Shown: one piece after another, positions 10,166-20,717 of the stretch
Position numbering within the stretch: the first letter of the stretch is position 1
How the letters are laid out: the number at the start of each line of letters is the position of its first letter
The notes under the pieces: generated by a model
The model's database searches: none
What the model was told of the DNA's origin: nothing
Seen by the model: only the letters and a program-made list of their open reading frames with translations
NCBI RefSeq assembly: GCF_003268775.1
Contig: NZ_QLSU01000001.1
Span: forward strand, 310,001 to 374,000
Direction of reading: 5' to 3'
DNA: 64,000 bases
DNA from: Paraburkholderia unamae
Lineage (GTDB): Bacteria > Pseudomonadota > Gammaproteobacteria > Burkholderiales > Burkholderiaceae
Made by a program: the position numbers and the translations under genes

Positions 10166-11686
10166 ATGACGGATACGGGTTCCGCAACGGCATCGGCGAA
10201 AGCGTCGAGCACGCGTGCCGAGACGCGTAACGCATTGCAGGTATGTCCTGTGGTGCTCGCCGGCGGCGCGGGCTCGCGGCTGTGGCCACTGTCGCGCGAG
10301 CAATATCCCAAGCAGATGATCAACCTCGTTGGCGAGCAGTCGCTGCTCGCCAACACGGCGGGGCGCCTCGATGCGCTCGCCGAACGCGTAACGCTCGCCG
10401 AGCAGTTGCTGATCGTCTGCAATGAAGAACATCGTTTCACCACCGCCGAACAGGTTCGCGCGGCGGGCAAACGCGCACGGCTGATTCTCGAGCCCGCGGG
10501 CCGCGATACGGCGCCCGCGCTGACGATCGCCGCCATGCAGGTGGTCGCGCAGCACGAGGACGGCATTCTCGTGGTGATGCCAGCCGACCATGCGCTCGCC
10601 GACCTCGATGCGTTCCAGAGCGCCGTGGCCGAAGGCGTGCGCCACGCGGCCAACGGTCAGATCGTGACGATGGGCATCGTGCCCACCCGCCCCGAAGTGG
10701 GCTATGGCTACATTCACGTGGGCGAGCCGCTCGCGAGCGCCGAGCCCAATGGCGCGCGACGCCTCAACGGCTTCGTTGAAAAGCCCTATTTCGAACTGGC
10801 CCAGCAGTACGTCGCTTCGCAGCGCTACTGGTGGAACAGCGGCATCTTCATCGTGCGCGCCTCGACGTGGCTCAAGGCGATTCGCCACTTCCAGCCCGCC
10901 ATTTACGCGGCGTGCGCGGAGTCGATCGAGCACGGCAAGGCCGATGGTGACTTCTTCCGTGTCGATCGCGAAGCGTTCGAACGCTCGCCTTCGAACTCGA
11001 TCGACTATGCCGTGATGGAGCCGCTCGCCGGCGACCCGTCGGTCGCGAGCGGCGTGGTCGTGCCGCTCACGGCCGGCTGGACCGACCTCGGTTCGTGGGA
11101 CACCGTGTGGCAAGTGTCGCCGAAGGATGACGAAGGCAACGTCGCGCACGGCCGCGTGATGTTCGAAGGCGCGAGCGATACCTTCGCGCACTCGGACGGC
11201 CGCCTCGTGGCCTGCCTCGGCACGAAGGATCTCGTGATCGTGGAAACCGCCGACGCCCTGCTCGTGGCCGACCGCTCGCGCGCGCAGGACGTGAAGAAGG
11301 TCGTGCAGCGCCTGAAGCAGGAACGCGGCACGGAAGCCGTGGCGCACCGTCTCGTGCATCGTCCGTGGGGGCACTACGACAGCGTCGACAGCGGCGAGCG
11401 CTTCCAGGTGAAGCGCATCGTGGTCGAGCCGGGCGCGCGCCTCTCGCTACAGATGCATCACCACCGCGCCGAGCACTGGGTCGTCGTGCGCGGCACGGCG
11501 CTCGTCACGCGCGGAGAGGAACGCTTCATCGTTTCGGAAAACGAATCCGCGTACATCCCGCTTGGCGTGTCGCATCGGCTGGAAAACCCGGGCAAGATGC
11601 CGCTCGAAATCATCGAGGTGCAGTCGGGCTCGTATCTCGGCGAAGACGATATCGTGCGTCTCGACGATCAGTACGGCAGGCAGTGA
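10166..11686 (+). CDS. bceA: Bifunctional mannose-1-phosphate guanylyltransferase / phosphomannose isomerase BceA
   Basis: 506 aa, the usual length of type II PMI-GMP enzymes. The pyrophosphorylase signature GGAGSRLWPLSREQYPKQ lies near residues 33-50 and FVEKP near 203. The C-terminal cupin has the isomerase motif QMHHHRAEHWVVV. It converts fructose-6-P to mannose-6-P and mannose-1-P to GDP-mannose, feeding the mannose- and rhamnose-type donors of the polymer. AGGAG lies 6 nt before the ATG. It is transcribed away from the rest of the cluster. Confidence 0.95.
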   Translation: MTDTGSATASAKASSTRAETRNALQVCPVVLAGGAGSRLWPLSREQYPKQMINLVGEQSLLANTAGRLDALAERVTLAEQLLIVCNEEHRFTTAEQVRAAGKRARLILEPAGRDTAPALTIAAMQVVAQHEDGILVVMPADHALADLDAFQSAVAEGVRHAANGQIVTMGIVPTRPEVGYGYIHVGEPLASAEPNGARRLNGFVEKPYFELAQQYVASQRYWWNSGIFIVRASTWLKAIRHFQPAIYAACAESIEHGKADGDFFRVDREAFERSPSNSIDYAVMEPLAGDPSVASGVVVPLTAGWTDLGSWDTVWQVSPKDDEGNVAHGRVMFEGASDTFAHSDGRLVACLGTKDLVIVETADALLVADRSRAQDVKKVVQRLKQERGTEAVAHRLVHRPWGHYDSVDSGERFQVKRIVVEPGARLSLQMHHHRAEHWVVVRGTALVTRGEERFIVSENESAYIPLGVSHRLENPGKMPLEIIEVQSGSYLGEDDIVRLDDQYGRQ

Positions 11687-11736
11687 GTGAAACGATGAAG
11701 AAAGGCTGCGCGCTCCGTGCGCGCGGCCGCGCCGCG

Positions 11737-12873
11737 TCAACGCACGAGCGTGCGATAGCGCGTTCCGAAGGGGCGGCGTTCGGCGGAGCCCGAAGCCGAG
11801 GTGGTGGCGTCACGACCTTCGCTGCCGGTGAGCAGCGTGCTCGTGGCGCTGTAACGCTGCACGGGCGCATGGCGCACGCTGCCGGGCACGGCGGCGGGCA
11901 ACGCGCGCTTCACGACGGCATTCGACGGGTCGCCCCGCGTGACGTTCAGGCCTGACTGGCCCGTGTGCGGCAACGCGCTTTGTGAGCCGTCGAGATGAGA
12001 AGCGCCGTGCAGATCGCCGGGCGTCGCAGTGCCCGTGCCTGTAGGCGGGCACTCGCGCTCGACCCATTCGCGCCCCCAGTCGTAGGCGAAATTGCGCGCG
12101 GCTTCTCGGTCCTGGAACGGCGGCCCGATCAGGCCCGAGCGTTCGAGACGCTTGCCGTCCTTGAGGATTTCCACGGCCGCACGAAACATGCGGTTGCGCA
12201 CGGGCTGCACGGTCAGGCTCATCGTGAAGCCACGCCATTCGGCGACCTGCACGGCTCCACCCGGCGCATGGGCGCGGCGCTCTTCACGCGAGATCGCACG
12301 GCCGGACGCGGGCTTGCCAATGCGCGCAGGCGCATGCGTCGCGTCGCCCTGGGGACGCGTTGCGGTCGTTGCGGGCGAAGCGAACGAAGCCGGCAATGCC
12401 GGTTCGCCGCCCGAGAGCTGCCGCATCATGCTTTCCATGGGATCGGCCAGCGGTGCGTCGGCGAGCGCGGCGGGCGCCTGCCAGGCTTCCGGGCTTTTCC
12501 AGTACACGGCCGGCTGGCCGTCGTCCTCGGCAACTTCCTCGGCGGCGACCACAACGGGTTGCGCGTCGGCCTGCGCCGGTTGGGGCACGTAAATAAACTT
12601 GCGCCCGCGCTGCGACAGCAGCTCGACCAGTTCGATCAGCGTGCCGCTCACGTGCCACTCCTCGAAACGACGGCGGCAGGTGGGCCCGGACGGATAACGC
12701 GCGGGCAGGCGCGACCACGACTCACCGGTCGTCAGGATCCACAGGACGGCATTGGCCACGACTCGCGGCTCGGCGCGGGGGCGGCCGCGGCGATTGAGTC
12801 TGATAGGGGGTTCATCGGATACGAGCGAAGACACCTGCATCCACTCGTCGTCGCTCAGTTCATCGAAATTCAT
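11737..12873 (-). CDS. Protein with IS5-type transposase N-terminal (DUF4096) domain, no catalytic domain
   Basis: 378 aa. Residues 1-90 match the helix-turn-helix domain at the head of IS4/IS5-family transposases (LSDDEWMQVSSLV; RRGRPRAEPRVVANAVLWIL; SWSRLPARYPSGPTCRRRF). No DDE domain follows. Instead there is a long Ala/Pro/Glu-rich linker and a second compact domain near residues 215-285 (WRGFTMSLTVQPVRNRMFRA; AARNFAYDWGREWVERE). The ATG at 12873 is favoured by GGAG 6 nt upstream. It converges on bceA with a 50-bp gap. A DNA-binding role, perhaps regulatory, is inferred; nothing shows which promoter it binds. Confidence 0.75.
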   Translation of the reverse strand: MNFDELSDDEWMQVSSLVSDEPPIRLNRRGRPRAEPRVVANAVLWILTTGESWSRLPARYPSGPTCRRRFEEWHVSGTLIELVELLSQRGRKFIYVPQPAQADAQPVVVAAEEVAEDDGQPAVYWKSPEAWQAPAALADAPLADPMESMMRQLSGGEPALPASFASPATTATRPQGDATHAPARIGKPASGRAISREERRAHAPGGAVQVAEWRGFTMSLTVQPVRNRMFRAAVEILKDGKRLERSGLIGPPFQDREAARNFAYDWGREWVERECPPTGTGTATPGDLHGASHLDGSQSALPHTGQSGLNVTRGDPSNAVVKRALPAAVPGSVRHAPVQRYSATSTLLTGSEGRDATTSASGSAERRPFGTRYRTLVR

Positions 12874-13550
12874 GCTGTTCTCCACGCAGCCGGACCGGGG
12901 CTGCTGTGACGGAGCACTCGCTCGCGGATCTTGCTGTCCGCGTTGGCTAGCTCGGTTGCACCATATGCTTATATGACGTGTTCATTTGCGTCGCCGGACG
13001 CACTCTGGCAGTGCGTTTTTTCACGCTATTGACGCAAAAAACGTGGTCTCACTCGTGCAGGGGAGAATTTGTGCAGGAAGCATACCACCTGAAACCAGCC
13101 GATGAGGAGGGCCGTAATAAGTGTTACGGTTAGAAACAATCTACACCTTGAATCTGCGTGAATCTCGCCAGAAAAGCCCTGTAAACACGAAGCTTTACGC
13201 GATCAATACACTTGTAACAGCTTGCTCGTTGCGCAAATCCGGATTGCCCGCGCCGCCACGCGCTCGCGCGCGCATGCATACCACTTGCATCCGGAGCACC
13301 ATCGGCGCCCCCCCCGTTCGCCGACCCGCGCCTATTGTTGTGCCCGCAACAAATGACATGGCGATGAAACGTTTATGCAGCCGGCATTGAAGCTGGCAAA
13401 TCGCTTCTTTTTATCGTTATCTCCCGTGGTCCCTCGACTCGCATGCCGCTTTTCCGCCCGATTGGCGCGCGCGTATTGCGCCATGCAGCGAAAGCGCAAA
13501 AACGAATCCGTCTATAGTAAGAAGGCACTGACCACCACGGAGACTCGTGT
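12874..13550. other. 677-bp intergenic region
   Basis: No convincing gene is seen. It contains a short intrinsic terminator on the plus strand at 12998-13021 and, at its right end, the promoter region of the DUF2501 gene. The first 100 bp should carry the promoter of the leftward DUF4096 protein. Short open frames here have no signal peptide, ribosome site or recognisable motif. Confidence 0.5.
12998..13021 (+). terminator. Rho-independent terminator
   Basis: A perfect 7-bp stem ACGCACT / AGTGCGT with loop CTGGC is followed directly by six T. It acts on plus-strand transcripts, yet the nearest upstream plus-strand gene is bceA, over 1.3 kb away and beyond an oppositely transcribed gene. Confidence 0.7.
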
Positions 13551-14018
13551 ATGCAAACGTCTGCACCGCGCATCGCCACTGCGTTGCTCGCCACCCTGAC
13601 CCTCGCGCTGCTGACCCCGTGGGGCACCGCACAGGCCCAACTCGGCAACCTGCTCAACCAGGGCGGCGGCAACAGCGGTTCGGCACAGGGCGCGCTCGGC
13701 AATCTGGGCGGGCTTGGCAGCTCGCTTTCGGCGCCGTCGCTCACGTCGAACAGTCTCGGCAATGTCACGGGCCTGCTTCAGTACTGCATCAAGAACAATT
13801 ACCTGAATGCCGACGCTGCAAGCAACGTGAAAGACTCGCTGCTCGGCAAGCTGCCCGGCGGCGCCAGTTCGACCGATAGCGGCTACACCCAGGGCACGAG
13901 CGGCATTCTCACCGCGGGCAACGGCCAGCAGCTCGACCTCTCGGGCGGCGGCCTCAAGGAGGCGGCCACCAAGCAGGTGTGCGACAAGATCCTGAGCCAG
14001 GCGAAGTCGATGCTGTAA
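13551..14018 (+). CDS. DUF2501 (YjjA-like) exported protein
   Basis: 155 aa. A clear signal peptide (hydrophobic core ATALLATLTLALLTPW, cleavage after AQA) is followed by a Gly/Ser/Asn/Leu-rich mature part with NVTGLLQYCIKNNYL and a C-terminal VCDKILSQAKSML. The two cysteines may form a disulfide in the periplasm. This matches the DUF2501 family, whose function is unknown. GGAG lies 8 nt before the ATG. A strong terminator follows, so it is probably monocistronic. Confidence 0.82.
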   Translation: MQTSAPRIATALLATLTLALLTPWGTAQAQLGNLLNQGGGNSGSAQGALGNLGGLGSSLSAPSLTSNSLGNVTGLLQYCIKNNYLNADAASNVKDSLLGKLPGGASSTDSGYTQGTSGILTAGNGQQLDLSGGGLKEAATKQVCDKILSQAKSML

Positions 14019-14036
14019 CCCCGCCGTTTTCGAAAC

Positions 14037-14072
14037 GCGGATGTGCGTACGCGCACATCCGCCGCAATTTTT
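14037..14072 (+). terminator. Rho-independent terminator of the DUF2501 gene
   Basis: A perfect 11-bp stem GCGGATGTGCG / CGCACATCCGC with loop TACG is followed after 5 nt by T5. It begins 19 bp after the stop codon. Confidence 0.85.
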
Positions 14073-14153
14073 GTGCCGCGACGCTTGAACGTGAACGCAC
14101 GCTGGGTGTCGAATAGAGTCAAGCGGTCTTCAGCGGCATTGCTGCTCCTAGCC

Positions 14154-14630
14154 ATGACCAAGCGCCAAATATCCGTGGTTTTCACGTTTCCGGCCACCTC
14201 GCTGTGGGCCGCCATTGCCGCACTCGCCGCCCTGCTGGTCCCGCTGCTCGCGCACGCGCAAAGCAGCACCCGCGACGAACAGTTCGACTGCAAATCCAAC
14301 CCTCACACCTTCATTTCGTCACTCATCGACGAAAAGTCAATCGACCCCCAGCCCAGCCGCGTCGAGGCCAATTCGGTCAACGCGTTTCGTCCCGTGCACG
14401 GCAACCGCCTGAGCGCGTTCGGCTTTCCCATTTACGTGGTGCTGGGTTACGAGCGCGACGACACGCTCTTCAGGCGCGGCGCGGGCAAGGAGATCGCCTC
14501 GCCGCTTTATGGCGTGGTGGTGTCCGCTCCGGCGGAAACGGTGCGCTCGCGCGTGCGCGAGGCCAATAGCGACGCGACGGTGCAGTCCGTCGTGCCCTTG
14601 CTGCTCACGGCGATCGTGTGCGGCGGGTGA
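14154..14630 (+). CDS. Hypothetical exported protein
   Basis: 158 aa from the ATG at 14154. The N-terminus is a signal peptide (SLWAAIAALAALLVPLLAHAQ, cleavage after AHA). The mature domain of about 120 residues has FDCKSNPHTFISSLIDEKSI and FGFPIYVVLGYERDDTLF, and no family I recognise. One mature Cys sits near the new N-terminus and another three residues from the C-terminus, which could pair in the periplasm. It stands alone between a terminator and a convergent gene. Confidence 0.6.
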   Translation: MTKRQISVVFTFPATSLWAAIAALAALLVPLLAHAQSSTRDEQFDCKSNPHTFISSLIDEKSIDPQPSRVEANSVNAFRPVHGNRLSAFGFPIYVVLGYERDDTLFRRGAGKEIASPLYGVVVSAPAETVRSRVREANSDATVQSVVPLLLTAIVCGG

Positions 14631-14694
14631 TGGGGCGGACTCGCCGCCCTTCTTCATGGCCACCGCGTGACGCCACCGCGGCATCGACGTGAAT

Positions 14695-15297
14695 TCAACC
14701 GCCGAAAAACGCCCACGCGCCCATCGCGACGCCCACGACGCCCACGCCCACGGAAATATTCAGGAGCCAGCGGCGCCGCGTCAGCAGCGTAATCGCCGTG
14801 AGCGCGATGGAGATCTGAATGAGCGTGGTGGACTGCGCCCAGCGATGATGGCCGTGCAGCAGTTGCTCGCTTAGCGCGTCGTCCTGCTCGACGGTTTTTT
14901 CGAGCGCCTCGGCCTTCGCGCGGATCGGCTCCTTCTGCTGGCGATAGCGATCCGCGTCGCTTGCGAAACGGCGCTGCGCGTCGGCGGAGTTCGGCGCGAG
15001 CGCGGACAGTTGCGCGCCCAGTTCCGCGAGATTCTGCTTCTCGCCCTTGGCCTGATAGTAGGCCCATTGATTCGCGGCTTCGGTTTTATGAATTGCCGCT
15101 TCGTTCTTGTAATAGAGCGCCAGGTTCTCGCTATTGCCGCTCTGATACGCAAAAATCGCCCCGATCGACGCGAGAATCGCCGTCATCACGGCCATGCGGC
15201 CGGGGAACGGATCGCTCTCACCGTGCCCGCCATGGCCCGCCGCGGCGTGTTCGACCGCGTGGTCGTGCGGCCCATGCACTTCGTACTCTTCAGACAT
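14695..15297 (-). CDS. DUF4337 membrane protein
   Basis: 200 aa. The ATG at 15297 has GGAGAG 7 nt upstream. A His/Gly-rich N-terminus (EYEVHGPHDHAVEHAAAGHG) precedes one membrane helix (RMAVMTAILASIGAIFAYQ), then a charged helical segment (about residues 60-150) and two C-terminal helices. This layout is that of the DUF4337 family (function unknown). The His-rich N-terminus could bind metal, which is only a guess. It converges on the exported-protein gene. Confidence 0.8.
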   Translation of the reverse strand: MSEEYEVHGPHDHAVEHAAAGHGGHGESDPFPGRMAVMTAILASIGAIFAYQSGNSENLALYYKNEAAIHKTEAANQWAYYQAKGEKQNLAELGAQLSALAPNSADAQRRFASDADRYRQQKEPIRAKAEALEKTVEQDDALSEQLLHGHHRWAQSTTLIQISIALTAITLLTRRRWLLNISVGVGVVGVAMGAWAFFGG

Positions 15298-15667
15298 CCA
15301 AAGACTCTCCGGTTTCACTGATTCGCCGCCATGCCGCGCTTCGCTCTTGCGACGAAGTCCGCGACGCGCGCCGCCTGGCCCCGTGCGGCGCGTCTCAAAT
15401 GGGACGCTCAATTATCGTGAGCGCGGCGCGCTTGTCCAGTATCCGAAATGCATCCGATGTAACGGAAAGTCGAAATGGCTTTCGTGAAAGCGATTCGTAG
15501 GTTTAATCGACTATTCATTGAAGTCAGACGGATCGGGATGTTGCAGCGCATCCCCTCTCGTCCGCCGTTTGCAAACGTGGTTTCGCGCATCGAGAGCGAC
15601 CCGCTGCGTTGCAACGCCACATGGCCCTTTAGGCCAACGCCGTTACAGATTCCGCCTGGAGACCATC
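15298..15667. promoter_or_regulatory. Divergent promoter region, DUF4337 gene / luxR-type gene
   Basis: 370 bp without a supported gene between divergent start codons. The stretch 15420-15530 is more AT-rich than its surroundings and probably holds the promoters. No palindromic operator stands out. Confidence 0.4.
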
Positions 15668-16858
15668 ATGGGGCCCGATACGGGCGCACACGCCGCGACC
15701 GCCAAACAACCGTCGACGTATGGAAAGCGCAACGACCCGAACGAGACCGGCCGCCTGATCGATGCGATTTACGACGCCGGTTTCGACGCACGGCGCTGGC
15801 CCGGCGTATGCGAGCGCATCGCCCGGCACATTGGCGCGCAACACGTGAATCTCACCGTGCTGCCTCCCCAGAGCGCATTCACGCTGGAGCGCTGGCAGGG
15901 CATCGACGCCTCGTTCGCCCGCTCGTACGCGCAGCACTACGGCGCCGACGATCCGCTCGTGCCGCAGGCGCGCCGCTGGCCCGCGGGCACGCTCGTGACC
16001 GACACGATGATCCGCCCGCAGGACAGCCACGCGCGCAGCGCCTTCGTGCAGGAATGGGTGCGCCCGCAGCGCATCTATACGGTGGCCTTCGCCAACGTGC
16101 TGCGCGAAGACGGCATGGCGGGCGTGCTCGGCGCGCTGCGCCACGAGGCGCGTCTTTATGGCGAAGACGAACTCGAAGCGCTGCGCGTCCTGCTGCCGCA
16201 TGTGCGCAACGCGTTGCGCGTGCAACAGCACACCGCCCCGCACGACGACGGCGCACACGCGAGCGCCGACGCGCTCGATGCCCTCGCCCACGGCATGCTG
16301 ATCGTGGACGCCAACGCGCGCATCGTCGTCGCGAACCGCGCCGCCACAGCGCAGCTCGCGCGCGCGACCGGGCTGCGCAGCGAACACGGCACGCTCGCTG
16401 CGACGACGGCCGCGGCCACGCACCAGTTGCGCGGCCTGATCGCACGCGCGGCCGGCAACGACGTGCGCGAGCGCGCCGGCGGCGCGCTGCTCATCAGCCG
16501 GCCGCCACCCGACGAGCCGCTCCAGGTGCTGATCTCGCCGCTCGGCGCGCATCGGCACGCCGACCTCGCACCCGGTGCGCGCGCGGGCACGGCCATGCTC
16601 ATCGTGATCGATCCGCAGGCGGCGCGGCGCGGCGTGGAGACGCGGCTCGTCGCGCTGTTCGGGCTCACGCCCGCGCAAGCGCGCGTGGCTTGCGAAGTCG
16701 GCAAGGGACTCAGCCCGAAGGACGTGGCCGAGACGCTACAGGTGCTGCCTTCGACCGTGCGCACGCATCTGCACCATGTGTTCGCGAAAACAGCCACGCG
16801 CCGCCAGGCCGAGTTGATGCGTTTGATCGCGCAGCTCGCAATTGCGCGCGGCGATTGA
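15668..16858 (+). CDS. LuxR-family transcriptional regulator with N-terminal sensor-like domain
   Basis: 396 aa. The ATG at 15668 has GGAG 6 nt upstream. Residues 1-180 are a GAF/PAS-like region without a visible autoinducer-binding signature; a second PAS-like piece (GMLIVDANARIVVANRAA) follows near residue 215. The C-terminal 65 residues are a LuxR helix-turn-helix (LFGLTPAQARVACEVGKGLS; STVRTHLHHVFAKT). It lacks a receiver domain. Neighbours give no firm hint of its target. Confidence 0.85.
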   Translation: MGPDTGAHAATAKQPSTYGKRNDPNETGRLIDAIYDAGFDARRWPGVCERIARHIGAQHVNLTVLPPQSAFTLERWQGIDASFARSYAQHYGADDPLVPQARRWPAGTLVTDTMIRPQDSHARSAFVQEWVRPQRIYTVAFANVLREDGMAGVLGALRHEARLYGEDELEALRVLLPHVRNALRVQQHTAPHDDGAHASADALDALAHGMLIVDANARIVVANRAATAQLARATGLRSEHGTLAATTAAATHQLRGLIARAAGNDVRERAGGALLISRPPPDEPLQVLISPLGAHRHADLAPGARAGTAMLIVIDPQAARRGVETRLVALFGLTPAQARVACEVGKGLSPKDVAETLQVLPSTVRTHLHHVFAKTATRRQAELMRLIAQLAIARGD

Positions 16859-16883
16859 GGCGTGAATTCCGCTGAAAAGAAAA

Positions 16884-16928
16884 CGGCCCGCGCGACCCGC
16901 GTTCCATGAACGCCGATTGCGCGGGCCG
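16884..16928 (-). terminator. Terminator of the livHMGF operon
   Basis: Stem CGGCCCGCGC / GCGCGGGCCG (10 bp, perfect) encloses a 25-nt loop with a smaller hairpin GCGTT-ccatg-AACGC. Read leftwards it is followed by TTTTCTTTTC. It lies between the convergent luxR-type gene and livF. Confidence 0.75.
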
Positions 16929-16950
16929 CTGTGCGGCTCACGTCAAACGA

Positions 16951-17652
16951 TCAACCGCCCAGATACGCGCGCTTGATATTGTCGTTGGCCAGCAGGTTGT
17001 CGGCGCTGTCCGCCAGCACCACGCGCCCCGTTTCGAGCACATAGCCGCGATCGGCCACGTGCAGCGCCTTGTTCGCGTTCTGCTCGACGAGGAACACCGT
17101 CACGCCTTCCCCGCGGATCGTGCGGATGATGTCGAAGATCTGCGCGATCACGAGGGGCGCGAGGCCGAGCGTGGGCTCGTCGAGCAGCAGCAGGCGCGGC
17201 TTGCTCATGAGCGCGCGGCCGATGGCGAGCATCTGCTGCTCGCCGCCCGACATCGTGCCCGCACGCTGCTTCGCGCGCTGGTTCAACCGCGGAAACAGCT
17301 TGAACACGTGCTCGATGCCCGCATCGATTTCGTGCTGCGAGGCGAAGAAGCCGCCCATTTGCAGGTTTTCGAGCACCGTGAGGCTCGGAAACACGCGGCG
17401 CCCTTCCGGCGAGATCGCCATGCCCAGACGCATGATTTCGTGCGTGGGCATGCGCGTGATGTCCTGACCTTCGAACGTCACGCGCCCCGACGACGCGCGC
17501 GGCGTGCCGCACACGGTCATCATGAGCGTGGTCTTGCCGGCGCCGTTGCTGCCGATGAGCGTAACGATCTCGCCCTTGTTCACTTCGATCGACACGCCCG
17601 ACAGCGCTTCCACCGCGCCGTAATGGGTATGGACCTTTTCCAGCTTCAGCAT
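16951..17652 (-). CDS. livF: Branched-chain amino-acid ABC transporter ATPase LivF
   Basis: 233 aa. Walker A GSNGAGKTT (about residues 33-41), ABC signature MSGGEQQML, Walker B RLLLLDEPTLGLAP and the switch His in FLVEQN. It powers uptake of branched-chain amino acids at the inner membrane together with LivG. Its ATG overlaps the livG stop (ATGA), indicating coupled translation. Full length for LivF. Confidence 0.95.
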   Translation of the reverse strand: MLKLEKVHTHYGAVEALSGVSIEVNKGEIVTLIGSNGAGKTTLMMTVCGTPRASSGRVTFEGQDITRMPTHEIMRLGMAISPEGRRVFPSLTVLENLQMGGFFASQHEIDAGIEHVFKLFPRLNQRAKQRAGTMSGGEQQMLAIGRALMSKPRLLLLDEPTLGLAPLVIAQIFDIIRTIRGEGVTVFLVEQNANKALHVADRGYVLETGRVVLADSADNLLANDNIKRAYLGG

Positions 17653-18422
17653 CAGTCCTCTCCGAGATACGCCTTGATCACGCGCGGGTCGTTGCGCACT
17701 TCATCGGGCTTGCCGATCATGATCGGCTTGCCGTGCTCCATCACCAGAATGCGGTCCGACACGCCCATCACGAGGCTCATGTCGTGTTCGATCAGGAGTA
17801 CGGAGATTCCGAACTCGTTGCGCAAACCATCCACCATCTGCTGCAACTCGACCTTCTCCTGCGGATTCAAACCGGCGGCCGGTTCGTCGAGCATCAGAAG
17901 GCGCGGATCGGTAATCATGCAGCGCGCGATTTCGAGCCGGCGCTGATGGCCGTACGAAAGCGTGCCCGCCTCGCGGTTCGCCACCGGCTTCAGGCCCACG
18001 CGTTCGAGCCAGTACGCGGCGCGTTCGAGCGCGGCGCGCTCGGCGCGGCGGTACGCGGGCGTCGCGAAGAGACCGCTCAGCATGTTGCGGTTCACCTTCA
18101 GGTGCTGCGCGACCATCAGGTTTTCCAGCACCGTCAACTGCTTGAACAAGCGAATGTTCTGGAACGTGCGCACGAGGCCGCGGCGCGCGACCTGATGGCT
18201 CGGCTGGCCGGTAATGGCGTGGCCTTCCAGCACGATGTCGCCCGCGGTCGGCTTGTAGAACCCGCCCACGCAGTTGAACACCGTGGTCTTGCCCGCGCCG
18301 TTCGGCCCGATGATCGCGAACACCTCGTTCGGACGCACGTCGAAGTCGATGCCGTCCACGGCCAGCAAACCGCCGAAGCGCATTTGCAGGCCCGCTACTT
18401 TCAACAACGCTTGTGCGCTCAT
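17652..18422 (-). CDS. livG: Branched-chain amino-acid ABC transporter ATPase LivG
   Basis: 256 aa from the ATG at 18422, which overlaps the livM stop as ATGA. Walker [10 protein letters not shown], signature [14 protein letters not shown] (the LSYG form is usual for LivG), Walker [14 protein letters not shown], then [12 protein letters not shown]. It pairs with LivF as the energising heterodimer. The C-terminus ([15 protein letters not shown]) is the typical LivG tail. Confidence 0.95.
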   Translation of the reverse strand: MSAQALLKVAGLQMRFGGLLAVDGIDFDVRPNEVFAIIGPNGAGKTTVFNCVGGFYKPTAGDIVLEGHAITGQPSHQVARRGLVRTFQNIRLFKQLTVLENLMVAQHLKVNRNMLSGLFATPAYRRAERAALERAAYWLERVGLKPVANREAGTLSYGHQRRLEIARCMITDPRLLMLDEPAAGLNPQEKVELQQMVDGLRNEFGISVLLIEHDMSLVMGVSDRILVMEHGKPIMIGKPDEVRNDPRVIKAYLGED

Positions 18423-19699
18423 TGCGGCAACTCCACGTGCGGACGGCTTGCGGGCAAGAGGCCCTGAGGACGCCACATCATCATCAGCACCATCACCAGA
18501 CCGAAGATCAGCATGCGGTATTCGGCAAAGCCGCGCGCCACTTCGGGCAGCACGGTGAGCAGGATTGCGGCGAGCACGACACCCAGTTGCGAGCCCATGC
18601 CACCCAGCACCACCACGGCGAGAATCAGCGCCGATTCGATGAAGGTGAACGACTCGGGCGTGACGAGCCCCTGGCGCGCCGCGAAGAACGCACCGGCCAG
18701 ACCCGCGAACGACGCGCCCAGCGTGAACGCCGAGAGCTTGACGCGCGTGGGGTTCAGGCCCAGAGAGCGGCACGCGATCTCGTCTTCGCGCAGCGCTTCC
18801 CATGCGCGGCCCATCGGCATGCGCAGCAGGCGGCTCGTCACGAACAGCGTAAACGCCACCAGCACGAGCGCGAGCAGGTACAGGAAGATCACCATGTGCT
18901 CGCCGCTGTACTCGAGGCCGATCAGTTCGTTGAACGTTTTCGCGCCTTCCACGCTCGCGTGGCGGGCCATTTCGAAGCCGAACACGGTGGGCTTGGGAAT
19001 GCTGGAAATGCCGTCCGGGCCGCCCGTGATGCTCGTGAGGTTATTGAGCAGCAGGCGAATGATTTCGCCGAAGCCGAGCGTGACGATGGCGAGATAATCG
19101 CCGCGCAGGCGCAGCACCGGGAAGCCCAGCAGGAAGCCGAACGTGGCCGCGGCAATCGCCGCGAGCGGCAGGCATTCCCAGAACGTGAAGCCGAAGTACT
19201 GGTTGAGCAGCGCATACGTATAGCCGCCCACCGCGTAAAAGCCCACGTAACCGAGATCGAGCAGGCCCGCGAAGCCCACCACGATATTCAGGCCAAGACC
19301 CAGAATCACGTAGATGAGCGCGAGCGTGGCCACGTCCACCGCGCCGCGCGAACCGAGGAACGGGAACACCGCGCCGAACGCGAGCAGCACCCAGATCGCC
19401 ACGCGCTGCTGGCGCGCGCCGAGCGCGGGCGCCTTGGGCAGGCGAACGCCACTCGTTGCGCGCACAAACATCGGCTTGACGAGCTGGAACACGAACACCA
19501 CGGCGGCCGCGATCCACACGGGGCGCCAGTGTTGCTGTAGCACGACCTGGTAGCCGTCGAGCGTAAGTTGCAGGCCGAGAATGGGCGCCGTGAGAATGAT
19601 GGTCGCGACGGCGGCGGCAAACGCGCCCTTCACCGATTGCGACGACGTCGGACCCTGTGCGCTATTGCTGGCCGCGCGAACCGAAACAGTTTGGCTCAT
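18419..19699 (-). CDS. livM: Branched-chain amino-acid ABC transporter permease LivM
   Basis: 426 aa from the ATG at 19699 with GAGGT just upstream. About ten hydrophobic helices; the N-terminal extension of about 100 residues before the core ([20 protein letters not shown]) is normal for LivM. The EAA-like loop [20 protein letters not shown] is present. It forms the membrane channel with LivH. The gene begins 7 bp after livH ends. Confidence 0.93.
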   Translation of the reverse strand: MSQTVSVRAASNSAQGPTSSQSVKGAFAAAVATIILTAPILGLQLTLDGYQVVLQQHWRPVWIAAAVVFVFQLVKPMFVRATSGVRLPKAPALGARQQRVAIWVLLAFGAVFPFLGSRGAVDVATLALIYVILGLGLNIVVGFAGLLDLGYVGFYAVGGYTYALLNQYFGFTFWECLPLAAIAAATFGFLLGFPVLRLRGDYLAIVTLGFGEIIRLLLNNLTSITGGPDGISSIPKPTVFGFEMARHASVEGAKTFNELIGLEYSGEHMVIFLYLLALVLVAFTLFVTSRLLRMPMGRAWEALREDEIACRSLGLNPTRVKLSAFTLGASFAGLAGAFFAARQGLVTPESFTFIESALILAVVVLGGMGSQLGVVLAAILLTVLPEVARGFAEYRMLIFGLVMVLMMMWRPQGLLPASRPHVELPQ

Positions 19700-19706
19700 A
19701 TCGACC

Positions 19707-20633
<927 letters not shown>

Positions 20634-20717
20634 GCGTAAGCCCCGCGGCCGTGAAGCCGATGAGAGACCTTTGGAACCGGACTAACCCTTTTTATCGTTG
20701 CGCGCACAACCGCCTTG

